From contig JAEEJK010000043.1 of NCBI GenBank assembly GCA_016281815.1, forward strand, positions 1 to 64,000: 64,000 nt of DNA, given 5' to 3'. The translations under genes were made by a program, and so were the position numbers. This document shows positions 27,138 to 36,409 of this stretch, piece after piece; positions within the stretch are counted from its first letter, which is position 1, and each line of letters starts with the position of its first letter. Source of the DNA: Prevotella sp. (lineage in GTDB: Bacteria; Bacteroidota; Bacteroidia; Bacteroidales; Bacteroidaceae). The notes under the pieces are model-generated. The model saw only the letters and a list, made by a program, of their open reading frames with translations. It was not told the DNA's origin and ran no database searches.

Positions 27138-28877
27138 ATGAAAGCAATATATCAAGCATTCTGTGCAGGACTCCTGCTCTGCGGTACGCTGACTTCTTGC
27201 GACGATTTCATCGACGTTGAGCCAAAGGGTGTCATCAGCGAGGACCTCGCCATGAGCCAGCCCAACGAGATGGTGACATCAGCATACGCAAAACTTGGCG
27301 ATGACTGGTATACCTATCCCTTCAACCTTTGGCCATACGGCGACCTTACCAGTGATGACGCATTCAAAGGCGGGTCGGGTACTACTGACACCAACTACCA
27401 TCCCTTCGAGGTGTGGTCGACACTCACTGCTTCCACCCCCGACCACATGGACGAGATGTGGTACCATCTCTATTGCTCCATCAGCCGCTGCAACCGCGCA
27501 CTGGTGTCGCTCAAGGAATATGGTGACGAGAAACTCGGTGCTGCCACTAAGGCCATCCGTGAGGGTGAGGTGAGGTTCCTCCGTGCCCATTTCTACTTCA
27601 AACTGGTGCAACTCTGGAACCAGGTGCCCTGGGTCGATGAGGAGGTTTACAGCAATCATACCGAGGAGCAAACTCCCAACAACGCGTTTACACACGCAGA
27701 ACTCATGGATAAGATTGTGGCCGACTTCAAGGCAGCCTATGACGTACTGCCTGTGACACAGGCTGAAGGCGGAAGAGCCAACAAGATTGCTGCTGCCGCT
27801 TACCTGGCCAAGTGCTATCTCACTATGGCATGGGGCGACGGATATGAAGCAAGCACAGGTGTCAGCCATATCAACAGCCAGTATATGCAGGAAGTGTTGA
27901 AATACACCCAGGAGGTGCAGCAGTCCAACTATGGCTATCTGGAGGACTTCGGCGACATCTTCCTGCCTGAGTACAAAAACTCAAAGGAGAGCATCTTCGC
28001 TGTGCAGCATTCCGACTATCAGGACGACAATACACTCTTCGGACGTGGCAACTGGAGCAACATGCTCAATGGCTGCTGGGGAATGTGGTCTTGCGGATGG
28101 GACTTCCATAAGCCATCTCAGAACCTCGTCAATGCGTTCAAGACCAAGGACGGACTGCCCATGTTCAACAACTACAACGATGAGATCGCCTATCCTGTGA
28201 ACGGTGTGCCGACAGCACAGAAATGGGATCCGCGCCTCTTCCATACTGTAGGTCTGCCTTCCTTCCCGTACAAATACGAGACCGAATACACCATGACCAA
28301 GGACAACTCGCGTAACCCCAGCACCTATGGCTACTACGCATCGCTGAAGGAAGTGCCGCAGCGCTCCAAGGGCGAGACATTCGACAATCCATGGCAGGCT
28401 TTCGCCATGAACGACTACGTGCTCCGCTATACCGACGTGATGCTCATGCGTGCCGAGGCACTCATCGAGACAGGGGCTCTGGAGGCTGCTCGCACCATCA
28501 TCAATGATATTCGCCAGCGTGCCAAGAATTCAGTGGCCAAGCATATCCAGTATGCCGCCGACCAGTGCGACATCGCCCTCTATCCTGCCTCTTATTTCCA
28601 GAGCAAGGAACAGGCTCGCCAGTGCTTGCAGTGGGAGCGTCGACTCGAACTGGCCATGGAGAACGGACGCTACTTCGACCTCCGCCGCTGGGGTATTGCT
28701 TCGAAGACCCTCAACGAATTCTTCGAGAAAGAGCAGAACAGCGTGTACGACGGACAGGCTTATGCACAGTACTACAAGGATGCCCATTACACACCGGGCA
28801 AAAACGAGTACTTCCCCATCCCTTACATCCAACTCTTCTACGTGCCCGGACTTTATACTCAGAACAAAGGCTATTAG
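27138..28877 (+). CDS. susD: SusD-like surface glycan-binding lipoprotein (fructan)
   Basis: 579 residues with a lipobox (LTSC, Cys near residue 21) followed by the typical DDFIDVEPKG. The helical TPR-like SusD core is clear (EVRFLRAHFYFKLVQLWNQVPWVDE, ADFKAAYDVLP, AAAYLAKCYLTMAWGDGYE), and the C-terminus has MRAEALIETGALEAARTIINDIRQRA and ELAMENGRYFDLRRWG. SusD proteins sit on the SusC barrel as a lid and bind the polysaccharide. It is 22 bases after susC, in the same operon. Tryptophans and tyrosines such as WSNMLNGCWGMWSCGW are candidates for sugar stacking. Confidence 0.95.
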   Translation: MKAIYQAFCAGLLLCGTLTSCDDFIDVEPKGVISEDLAMSQPNEMVTSAYAKLGDDWYTYPFNLWPYGDLTSDDAFKGGSGTTDTNYHPFEVWSTLTASTPDHMDEMWYHLYCSISRCNRALVSLKEYGDEKLGAATKAIREGEVRFLRAHFYFKLVQLWNQVPWVDEEVYSNHTEEQTPNNAFTHAELMDKIVADFKAAYDVLPVTQAEGGRANKIAAAAYLAKCYLTMAWGDGYEASTGVSHINSQYMQEVLKYTQEVQQSNYGYLEDFGDIFLPEYKNSKESIFAVQHSDYQDDNTLFGRGNWSNMLNGCWGMWSCGWDFHKPSQNLVNAFKTKDGLPMFNNYNDEIAYPVNGVPTAQKWDPRLFHTVGLPSFPYKYETEYTMTKDNSRNPSTYGYYASLKEVPQRSKGETFDNPWQAFAMNDYVLRYTDVMLMRAEALIETGALEAARTIINDIRQRAKNSVAKHIQYAADQCDIALYPASYFQSKEQARQCLQWERRLELAMENGRYFDLRRWGIASKTLNEFFEKEQNSVYDGQAYAQYYKDAHYTPGKNEYFPIPYIQLFYVPGLYTQNKGY

Positions 28878-28903
28878 AATCAAAACTTTAATCATCGATT
28901 ATT

Positions 28904-30430
28904 ATGACTACAAAGATAAACAGACAAGCACTGATAAGTATCCCTCTGATCATTTGTCAATGCATTGTGGGCATGATGATGACATCTTGCCAGGACAAGG
29001 ACTACGAGCGTGAGGCCATGGTGCTCAGCGCTCCCGATGCCAGCCAGATCAATGGCCAACTCAATGGCGATGACTATACTTGGACATGGCCTTCGCAGGG
29101 AGGACAGATGCAGGTAATCATTTATCGCAATGGTACACTCTTCTCCAGCGAGATCGTCTCAGGCACAAGTTACACTCAGACCAATGTGCCCACTAACGTG
29201 CCTTTCGAATATGTGTTCAAACTGACCGATGGCAACAATTTCTCCAACGGTGTGGTGAAGAGTTACATGCGAGAGGGTGCCACCAGCATCAGCGGACTGC
29301 AGATGAGACAAGTCGACAAGACCGGAGGATACGACGCACTGGTGGAATGGAACAGGGCCGCTGATGCCACAAACATCAAGTTCACTGCCACCAACGGCAA
29401 ACGGACCATCAATGAGACACTGCCTGGTTCGGCTACAAGTTACACCATCAGCGATGTGCAGACAGGTGACATCTGGGATGTGACGCTCACTGCTGTGAAT
29501 GAAAAAGGTACGGCTCTTTCCACAAAGTCTTCACTCCGCATCGGAAAGACGGCCATCGGCTTCCTGAGCATCTATCCCACACCCGAGCAACTCATCAATG
29601 AGGGTGATGACGACGAGGCTTCAGCATGGCTCTGGCTGCATGACACCTATCCCACCGCACAGTATGTCTATTTCGGCGACGTGAAACAGGCCAGTGATGT
29701 GGATCCATTCCGTGTGCTCTTCTGGTTGCGTGACCTTGAGGGAGTGGGCGAGGATGCCGTATGGAATGTGCCCGAAGTGGTGACTGCTGCCACACCCATC
29801 ATCAAGCAATGGTATAAGGAGGGCGGAAGCCTCTTGCTCTGGAGCCATGCCACTACCTATATCGGACTTCTCGGACGCCTCAACCTCGATGACATGAAAG
29901 CCAACGACCATGTCATTGGCACGGGAGTGGGTGGTATCAACAACGACGTGTGGAAGATGGCTGTCCAACTCAACCCGGGTGGACGCTTCTCCAAGGATCA
30001 TTCATCACATCCCATCTACAAGGGACTCGAGGTGGAGTCGAACGACCGCACCAAACTCATCGCCTTCAAGGGACCGGGATGGACAGAAGACCACAACTGC
30101 CTCTTCTTCAACTTGCCGTCATTGTACACAGGCATCGGCAACCAGGAGGAAAGTTGCTATGCACAACTCACCCAGACCTTCGGCATCTATCCGCTCGGCA
30201 CCTGGGACTCCCAGATCGATTGGGTCAGCCAGTTCAACGTGTTTGAGGCACAGCAGGGCAACACTGACTACAAGGGTACTGTGCTCTGCATCGGCAACGG
30301 TGGATGCGAGTTCTCGATGAAGAATCCTGATGGCACACCCGACAAGAGTGCCCGTCCGAAAAACAACAGATATCAAGACAATGTGCTTACTCTTGCCAAA
30401 AACTCTTTGGAATACCTGAAGACAAGATAA
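28904..30430 (+). CDS. DUF4960 surface glycan-binding protein, levan-type
   Basis: 508 residues with a signal peptide and lipobox (MTSC, then QDKD). The first part to about residue 220 looks like two Ig/fibronectin-type beta domains (PDASQINGQL, TNVPFEYVFKLTDGNNFSNG; DVTLTAVNEKGTALS), followed by a DUF4960 module (FLSIYPTPEQLINEGDDDEASAWLWLHDTYP, PFRVLFWLRDLEG, GGSLLLWSHATTYIGLLGRL, GNGGCEFSMKNPDG). The same arrangement occurs in the levan-binding protein BT1761 of B. thetaiotaomicron. It should sit on the cell surface and hold levan near SusCD and the lipoprotein GH32. It lies 26 bases after susD. Confidence 0.88.
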   Translation: MTTKINRQALISIPLIICQCIVGMMMTSCQDKDYEREAMVLSAPDASQINGQLNGDDYTWTWPSQGGQMQVIIYRNGTLFSSEIVSGTSYTQTNVPTNVPFEYVFKLTDGNNFSNGVVKSYMREGATSISGLQMRQVDKTGGYDALVEWNRAADATNIKFTATNGKRTINETLPGSATSYTISDVQTGDIWDVTLTAVNEKGTALSTKSSLRIGKTAIGFLSIYPTPEQLINEGDDDEASAWLWLHDTYPTAQYVYFGDVKQASDVDPFRVLFWLRDLEGVGEDAVWNVPEVVTAATPIIKQWYKEGGSLLLWSHATTYIGLLGRLNLDDMKANDHVIGTGVGGINNDVWKMAVQLNPGGRFSKDHSSHPIYKGLEVESNDRTKLIAFKGPGWTEDHNCLFFNLPSLYTGIGNQEESCYAQLTQTFGIYPLGTWDSQIDWVSQFNVFEAQQGNTDYKGTVLCIGNGGCEFSMKNPDGTPDKSARPKNNRYQDNVLTLAKNSLEYLKTR

Positions 30431-30448
30431 AAATAATACGTGAAAAAA

Positions 30449-31990
30449 ATGAGAAAATTTTTTTTCAAGTCTCCTCTAATGATAGCCGTCGCACTGGCGG
30501 CTATCATTACTGGCTGTTCTAAGGATGACGATTATAAACCTGACTACAACCCTCTTATCGATGACCCGAAAGAGGAGCAACCCGTTGACAATCCTCAGCC
30601 ACCAGCCAACAGCGGACGCAATGAGCAATACCGTCCTCAGATTCATTTCACACCTGACCGCAATTGGATGAATGACCCCAATGGCATGGTGTATGCCGAT
30701 GGCACTTACCATCTTTTCTATCAGTACAACCCACAGGGCAACGACTGGGGCAATATGTCGTGGGGACATGCCACTTCTACCGATATGCTGCATTGGATTG
30801 AGCAAGCCGTGGCTTTGACACGCGACGATTTGGGTGATGTCTTCTCTGGGTCAGCGGTGATTGACAAGGACAACACGGCTGGATTTGGAGCCAACGCCAT
30901 GGTGGCGCTCTATACTTCGGCAAGCGGAGCACAGCAACAGTCCTTGGCCTACAGCACCGACGGTGGAAAATCATTCACCAGATATAATCATAACCCTGTT
31001 ATCGCCAACAATGATGACAACCTGCGCGACCCCAAGGTGTTCTGGCACGAGGAGTCTAAGAAATGGGTGATGGCGCTGGCCAAGGGATGGAAAATGGGAA
31101 TCGATTTCTATGCTTCATCTGACCTGAAGAATTGGACTTTCCTGAGCAATTTCTTTACGCCTCTGGCAGGAAGACCCAGTCTGCAGTGGGAATGTCCCGA
31201 CCTCATCTCACTCGATTACAACGGACAGAAGAAGTGGGTGCTCATCGTGAGCGTCAATCCTGGCGGCCCGGTCTTGGGCTCGGGCACCATGTATTTCGTG
31301 GGACAGTTTGATGGCACCAACTTCACTCCTGATGCCCTCGATTATCCGCTTTGGCTTGACTATGGCATGGACAACTATGCCGGCGTCACTTGGAGCAACA
31401 CTGGCAATCGTAGGCTGCTCATCGGATGGATGAACAACTGGGAGTATGCGGGAGCCGTGCCTTGCAAACCTTGGCGTTCGGCCATGACGCTGCCCCGTGA
31501 ACTGAAACTGGTGGAAAGAGATGGCAAGCCGCTGCTCACCAGCGCCGTCGTGAGTGAGATCGACAAGATTGCCGGAGCATGGCAACCTGCCACCGCTACC
31601 CTCGATGTGAGCGATGCCTATCAGTTGCGTGTCACCGTCAGCCTGGAACATAACAGCACGATAACACTCGAAAATGGCCAGGGTGAGAAATATGTGGTCG
31701 ATGTCAACGCTGCAACACGCACCGTCGCTGCTCACCGCAATGCACAGACGGGACAAACACGTTTCTCGGGGACGTTCTCTCTTCCCTCCATCCTGGCTCC
31801 GCTCAATACGGTGGGCTCCAAGGTTACGCTCGACTTCTTTGTCGATCAGTCCTCAGTGGAGTTGCTCACCAGCGACGGAAGCATGTCGATGACCAACTTG
31901 GTGTTCCCACAGTCCATCTACAACACGCTCTCCGTAACAGGAGGGGACTATGAGGCTCAGGTGCGCCAACTCAAGAGCGTTTGGCGATAA
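30449..31990 (+). CDS. GH32 lipoprotein glycosidase, likely surface endo-levanase/inulinase
   Basis: 513 residues from the ATG at 30449 (an upstream GTG at 30440 adds three). Lipobox IITGC followed by an Asp/Pro/Glu-rich tether (DDDYKPDYNP..., KEEQPVDNPQPP), typical for surface export. The five-bladed GH32 domain has the nucleophile Asp76 in WMNDPNG, transition-state Asp194 in RDPK and general acid/base Glu248 in ECPD; a C-terminal beta-sandwich follows. Position next to DUF4960, as BT1760 is next to BT1761, suggests endo-acting levanase at the surface. It starts 18 bases after the DUF4960 stop and ends the susC operon. Confidence 0.9.
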   Translation: MRKFFFKSPLMIAVALAAIITGCSKDDDYKPDYNPLIDDPKEEQPVDNPQPPANSGRNEQYRPQIHFTPDRNWMNDPNGMVYADGTYHLFYQYNPQGNDWGNMSWGHATSTDMLHWIEQAVALTRDDLGDVFSGSAVIDKDNTAGFGANAMVALYTSASGAQQQSLAYSTDGGKSFTRYNHNPVIANNDDNLRDPKVFWHEESKKWVMALAKGWKMGIDFYASSDLKNWTFLSNFFTPLAGRPSLQWECPDLISLDYNGQKKWVLIVSVNPGGPVLGSGTMYFVGQFDGTNFTPDALDYPLWLDYGMDNYAGVTWSNTGNRRLLIGWMNNWEYAGAVPCKPWRSAMTLPRELKLVERDGKPLLTSAVVSEIDKIAGAWQPATATLDVSDAYQLRVTVSLEHNSTITLENGQGEKYVVDVNAATRTVAAHRNAQTGQTRFSGTFSLPSILAPLNTVGSKVTLDFFVDQSSVELLTSDGSMSMTNLVFPQSIYNTLSVTGGDYEAQVRQLKSVWR

Positions 31991-32005
31991 TGAACCCTTA
32001 AGGGA

Positions 32006-32028
32006 AAAATTGTTACATGAACGATTTA
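32006..32028. promoter_or_regulatory. Second fructan operator candidate (imperfect dyad)
   Basis: AAAATTGTT (32006-32014) is identical to the inner left arm of the susC dyad, and GAACGATTT (32019-32027) matches its outer arms (its minus-strand copy at 23794-23802 has the same nine bases). AAAATTGTT ends 61 nt before the -7 box at 32076; in susC the distance is 62 nt. Confidence 0.6.
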
Positions 32029-32075
32029 TGTTATTAATTGAAACAAGATTTATCGTAGTGTAGCAAAAATTAGGC

Positions 32076-32083
32076 TATCTTTG
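32076..32083 (+). promoter_or_regulatory. -7 element for the second GH32 gene
   Basis: TATCTTTG without a visible -33 box. Predicted start near 32089 gives a leader of about 115 nt. It suggests the GH32-importer-fructokinase group has its own activated promoter. Confidence 0.6.
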
Positions 32084-32203
32084 CCACAGAAAAGTCAATC
32101 ACATAGCTTAGTATAAGTAGTATTTTAGGTTTTTGTTAGGTGAGAGATTGTTTTTTAGGATAACATTTTGAAAGTGACAGATGACTAAAAACATATAACT
32201 ATT

Positions 32204-33895
32204 ATGAGCATGACAAGGAAATTAACGGCAATTGTGGCAACCTTGATGATGACATTGGCTGTCTATGCGCAAGCCCCCCAGGTTCTCGGCGACAGCCATG
32301 CCATGAAAAGGGTGAAGGTCAGTAGCAAGTATCTGCTGCTGCCTGTGCAGGAGAAAGTAGAGAATGCCAACGTGCGTGTGTTGGTGGATAACCAACAAAT
32401 GCAGTCGTTCAATGTGAAACTGGCAGTGGATAAAGTGGACTATTTCGTGCCACTTGACCTCGGCCGGCTCAAGAGCAAGGATGTGCTGCTCGACATCACA
32501 TTCCACGGTGACCGGCGAGCCACAGGGGCTGTCAAGGATTTCATCTGCTGGCGTGAGATGAAACTAAGTGATGAGTTCGACACGACCAACAGAGAGCGTT
32601 TCCGTCCCATTTATCACCACACCCCGGAATATGGATGGATGAACGATCCCAACGGCATGTTCTACAAAGATGGCCAATGGCATCTTTATTACCAGTGGAA
32701 TCCTTATGGCTCTCAATGGGAGAACATGACATGGGGACATTCCACCAGCCGTGACCTCCTTCATTGGGATGCCCAGCCCACGGCTGTAGAGCCAGATGCA
32801 CTGGGAACCATTTTTAGTGGCTCATGTGTGGTCGACAAGAAAAATGACCGCGTGGTGGCTTTCTACACCTCTGCAGGACAGCATCAGGTACAGTCAATGG
32901 CTGTCTCCAAAGACAATGGCAAGACCTTTGTCAAAGAAATCGACAATCCTATCCTCACCTCCAACGAACCTGACTTCCGTGATCCCAAGGCATTCTGGAA
33001 CCCAGAACTGCAGGCTTGGAACCTGGTGCTGGCTGTAGGACAGGAGATGCGCATTTTCTCTTCAAAGGACTTGAAAAACTGGAAGTTTGAGAGTGCCTTT
33101 GGAAAAGGATATGGCAACCATGAAGGTGTTTGGGAGTGTCCCGACTTGATGAAACTGCAGGTGCGAGGCACCGACACACAGAAGTGGATGCTCATCTGCA
33201 ACATCAATCCTGGCGGACCATTTGGTGGCAGTGCCACACAGTATTTTGTGGGTGATTTCGACGGCCATACATTCACTTGCGACCACAAGGACACACGGTG
33301 GATGGATTACGGCAAGGACCACTATGCCACCGTCACCTTCGACAACGCTCCCGACGGACGGAGAGTGGCTCTGGCGTGGATGTCCAACTGGCAATATGCC
33401 AACGAAGTGCCTACCAAGCAGTTCCGTTCTGCCAACAGCGTGCCACGCGACCTCGACCTCTTTGAATACAACGGACAGTATTATTGTGGCGTAACCCCGT
33501 CAAAGGAATTGCTCGCTCTGCGTGGCAAGAAGACGGCAAATCCCACTGAGGCATGTGAGATCGTGGTGGATGCCAAAGGACCGATGACACTGACACTGTC
33601 GAATACCAAAGGTGAGCAGGTGACCATGCGCTACGATAAGGCAGCCAAGACCTTCACCATGAACCGCGAAAAAAGTGGTGACACTGCTTTCAGTGAGGCA
33701 TTCCCCGGGGAGACCACTGCCCCCGTCTATGGCAATATCCGACAATTCAGGATCTTCATCGACCGATGCAGCATCGAGGTGTTCGATGCCGAAGGCCGCC
33801 TGGCAATGACCAATCTCGTGTTCCCCACAGAACCCTACAGCAAACTGACGGTCAAGGGTGGCAAAGCCTCTGTCTATCAACTGGCAGGATTCTAA
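32204..33895 (+). CDS. GH32 exo-beta-fructosidase with DUF4980 N-terminal domain, periplasmic
   Basis: 563 residues (an alternative ATG at codon 3). A signal peptidase I-type signal (ending VYAQ) and no lipobox place it in the periplasm. Residues about 30-125 form a beta-sandwich of the DUF4980 type seen before Bacteroidota GH32 enzymes. The catalytic domain has Asp148 in WMNDPNG, Asp260 in RDPK and Glu311 in ECPD, followed by the C-terminal sandwich. It should release fructose from fructo-oligosaccharides brought in by SusCD. It begins a second transcript of the locus with the importer (40-base gap) and fructokinase. Confidence 0.92.
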   Translation: MSMTRKLTAIVATLMMTLAVYAQAPQVLGDSHAMKRVKVSSKYLLLPVQEKVENANVRVLVDNQQMQSFNVKLAVDKVDYFVPLDLGRLKSKDVLLDITFHGDRRATGAVKDFICWREMKLSDEFDTTNRERFRPIYHHTPEYGWMNDPNGMFYKDGQWHLYYQWNPYGSQWENMTWGHSTSRDLLHWDAQPTAVEPDALGTIFSGSCVVDKKNDRVVAFYTSAGQHQVQSMAVSKDNGKTFVKEIDNPILTSNEPDFRDPKAFWNPELQAWNLVLAVGQEMRIFSSKDLKNWKFESAFGKGYGNHEGVWECPDLMKLQVRGTDTQKWMLICNINPGGPFGGSATQYFVGDFDGHTFTCDHKDTRWMDYGKDHYATVTFDNAPDGRRVALAWMSNWQYANEVPTKQFRSANSVPRDLDLFEYNGQYYCGVTPSKELLALRGKKTANPTEACEIVVDAKGPMTLTLSNTKGEQVTMRYDKAAKTFTMNREKSGDTAFSEAFPGETTAPVYGNIRQFRIFIDRCSIEVFDAEGRLAMTNLVFPTEPYSKLTVKGGKASVYQLAGF

Positions 33896-33935
33896 ATAAT
33901 GATCTTCTACTAACCAGACAACAAAATTCTTAACA

Positions 33936-35096
33936 ATGAGCAAGCAAAATAAATCTATCTATCTCATCCCAGTGATGCTCTGCTTCTTCTGCATGGGCTT
34001 CGTCGACCTCGTGGGCATAGCCTCCAACTATGTGAAGGAAGACCTGGGACTCACAGACTCTGTAGCCAACGTGTTCCCGTCGCTGGTGTTCTTCTGGTTC
34101 CTCATCTTCAGTGTTCCCACCGGGATGCTGATGAACAAGATCGGACGTAAGAATACGGTGCTGCTGTCGCTCATCGTCACGGTCATCTCACTGCTGATAC
34201 CTCTTTTTGGAAACAGTTTCGGCGTGATGCTGGTGGCTTTCTCGCTCCTGGGAATCGGTAACGCCCTGATGCAGACGAGTATCAATCCGCTCGCCATGCT
34301 CATCATCGGTGACAAGAACCTGGCTTCTACGCTCACTTTCGGACAGTTTGTCAAGGCCATTGCCTCTTTCCTCGCTCCCTACCTGGCCATGTGGGGTGCC
34401 ACCAAGGTCATTCCTTCGCTGGGATACGACTGGCGTGTGCTCTTCCTCATCTATTTGGTAGTCGGTGTGCTGGCATCGTTGATTCTCTGGCTCACACCCA
34501 TCCATGAGGAGTTGAGCGAAGGCAAGTCTTCGTCGTTCATGGACTGTATCAAACTGTTGAGCAAACCCATCGTGCTGCTCTCATTCCTCGCCATCATGTG
34601 CCACGTGGGCATCGATGTGGGCACCAATACCACTGCTCCTAAACTGCTCATGGAGCGCGTGGGCATGTCGCTCAATGAGGCTGCGTTTGCCACTTCGCTC
34701 TATTTTATCTTCCGTACCATAGGTGCGCTCACAGGCTCTTTCTTCCTGAGAGTGATGAAGACACGCTGGTTCTTTATCTTCAGCGTGCTGCTCATGGCGG
34801 CCAGCATGGCTCTCATGTTCGGCGGACAGTCGAAGATGATGCTGTACGTGGCCATCGCATTGGTGGGATACGGCAACTCCAACATCTTCTCCATGGCCTT
34901 CTCTGAGGCTCTGCTCTCCGTGCCTGACAAGCAGAATGAGGTCAGCGGACTGATGATCATGGGTCTCTTCGGAGGCACGATCTTCCCCCTCATCATGGGC
35001 TTCATGAGCGATGCCATGGGACAAGCCGGTGCTGTGGCGGTGATGGCTATTGGTGTCATCTACCTCTTTACCTATATTCCTCAAGTCAAACACTGA
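33936..35096 (+). CDS. Major facilitator importer for fructose (BT1758-like)
   Basis: 386 residues with twelve predicted helices, beginning SIYLIPVMLCFFCMGFVDLVGIASNYVKEDLGL, a pattern of the FucP/glucose-galactose porter group in Bacteroidota, with MNKIGRKN after helix 2 and ALMQTSINPLA in helix 4. It should carry fructose released in the periplasm across the inner membrane with protons. It lies between the periplasmic GH32 and fructokinase, matching the order of BT1759-BT1758-BT1757. The spacing to fructokinase is 31 bases. Confidence 0.9.
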   Translation: MSKQNKSIYLIPVMLCFFCMGFVDLVGIASNYVKEDLGLTDSVANVFPSLVFFWFLIFSVPTGMLMNKIGRKNTVLLSLIVTVISLLIPLFGNSFGVMLVAFSLLGIGNALMQTSINPLAMLIIGDKNLASTLTFGQFVKAIASFLAPYLAMWGATKVIPSLGYDWRVLFLIYLVVGVLASLILWLTPIHEELSEGKSSSFMDCIKLLSKPIVLLSFLAIMCHVGIDVGTNTTAPKLLMERVGMSLNEAAFATSLYFIFRTIGALTGSFFLRVMKTRWFFIFSVLLMAASMALMFGGQSKMMLYVAIALVGYGNSNIFSMAFSEALLSVPDKQNEVSGLMIMGLFGGTIFPLIMGFMSDAMGQAGAVAVMAIGVIYLFTYIPQVKH

Positions 35097-35127
35097 TTGT
35101 CAGATCAAACACTAATCCTATACGAAT

Positions 35128-36021
35128 ATGAATCAAAAACGCTATGTAGTAGGACTCGGAGAAGTCCTGTGGGATGTACTTCCCGAAGGAAAGAAACTCG
35201 GTGGTGCCCCTGCCAACTTTGCCTATCATGCCGGACAGTTCCTGGGCATTGACAATACCATTGCAGTGAGCGCATTGGGTAACGACAAATTGGGCGACGA
35301 GACCATCGAAGCCCTGAAGGAGCATGGACTGAACGACCTGTTGCCCCGCGTGCCTTATCCGACAGGAACTGTACAGGTGCAACTCGATGAGCAGGGCATA
35401 CCTACGTATGATATCAAGGAGAATGTGGCATGGGACAACATTCCCTTCGACGATGATATCGCTGCCATCGCCCGCAACTGCCGCGCCGTTTGCTTCGGCT
35501 CCTTGGCTCAGCGCAACGTGGTGAGCCGTGAGACCATCCAAAAGTTCCTTGATGCCACACCTGCCGACTGTGTGAAGATTTTCGACATCAACCTGCGCCA
35601 GCAGTTCTACACCAAGGAGATCATCAAAGAATCACTGCTTCGCTGCAACATTCTCAAAATCAATGATGAGGAACTGGTGCTGATTGGCCGTATGTTCGGT
35701 TATCCAGGTCTGGACATCGAGAACAAGTGCTGGCTCATCCTGGGCAAGTACAACCTCGATATGCTCGTGCTCACCTGTGGCACCAATGGCTCCTATGTAT
35801 TCACTCCAGGACAGATGTCATTCCAGGCGACTCCAAAGGTGGAGGTGGCCGATACCGTAGGTGCCGGCGATTCGTTCACTGGTTCCTTCTGTGCTGCCAT
35901 CCTGAGCGGAAAACCTGTGGCTGAGGCTCATAAGTTGGCTGTGGAGGTATCCGCCTACGTATGTACACAAAACGGCGCGATGCCGGAGATGAAACCCGAA
36001 TTGTTAGCCAAGATGAAATAA
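35128..36021 (+). CDS. Fructokinase, PfkB/ribokinase family
   Basis: 297 residues. It phosphorylates fructose with ATP to fructose 6-phosphate in the cytoplasm. PfkB motifs are present: an N-terminal GEVLWDVLPEGKKLGGAPANFAYH-like start (GGAPANFA near residue 29), DINLRQ near 155, and the anion hole/catalytic DTVGAGDSFTGSF with Asp248 as base. It is the last gene of the fructan locus; a hairpin terminator follows at 36066-36087. Homologous to BT1757 by context. Confidence 0.93.
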   Translation: MNQKRYVVGLGEVLWDVLPEGKKLGGAPANFAYHAGQFLGIDNTIAVSALGNDKLGDETIEALKEHGLNDLLPRVPYPTGTVQVQLDEQGIPTYDIKENVAWDNIPFDDDIAAIARNCRAVCFGSLAQRNVVSRETIQKFLDATPADCVKIFDINLRQQFYTKEIIKESLLRCNILKINDEELVLIGRMFGYPGLDIENKCWLILGKYNLDMLVLTCGTNGSYVFTPGQMSFQATPKVEVADTVGAGDSFTGSFCAAILSGKPVAEAHKLAVEVSAYVCTQNGAMPEMKPELLAKMK

Positions 36022-36065
36022 AAACGATTGTGTTCCAAATCTTTTGTAAGTCGGTGGGCGTATTC

Positions 36066-36090
36066 AAAAAGCGCTTGCCGGCTTTTTTTG
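36066..36090 (+). terminator. Terminator of the fructan locus
   Basis: AAAAAGC (36066-36072) pairs with GCTTTTT (36081-36087), 8-nt loop, within a T7 run. It lies 45 bases after the fructokinase stop. Confidence 0.7.
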
Positions 36091-36184
36091 AGGCCCCGAT
36101 GAATCCGGCAGGTGCTGTGCCCGTATTTATGTGTTGCCATCGCGGTAAACCTTTCACATTTTTCGCTATATCGGATTTTTTGCC

Positions 36185-36192
36185 TAATTTTG
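36185..36192 (+). promoter_or_regulatory. -7 element upstream of the EamA transporter
   Basis: TAATTTTG, with a TTTC at 36161-36164 in the -33 position (20-nt spacing). The leader to 36410 would be about 210 nt and includes a perfect 8-bp hairpin (36222-36229 / 36234-36241) and simple repeats. Confidence 0.5.
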
Positions 36193-36221
36193 CAGGCTGA
36201 AATGAATGATTGGGGATATTA

Positions 36222-36275
36222 TTCAACTTTCTCAAGTTGAAAGGAGTGTAGGAGTGTGGGAGTATAGGAGTGTAG
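36222..36275. repeat. Hairpin and octamer repeat in the EamA leader
   Basis: TTCAACTT / AAGTTGAA hairpin with a 4-nt loop at 36222-36241, running into about four units of GGAGTGTA-type repeat up to 36275. A related CTCCTAAA repeat occurs at about 36343-36364. The rest of 36022-36409 holds only the terminator and the promoter. Confidence 0.5.
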
Positions 36276-36409
36276 ACATTACTCCTGCAAGTGACAGCCA
36301 CTGCTGAGGATGAGCAATCGGTTCTATTGTCTAAACTTCTGATCTCCTAAACTCCTAAACTCCAAAAAGTTGAGCAAATGCGTAACTTGAGGATATTATT
36401 AATCAAAGG

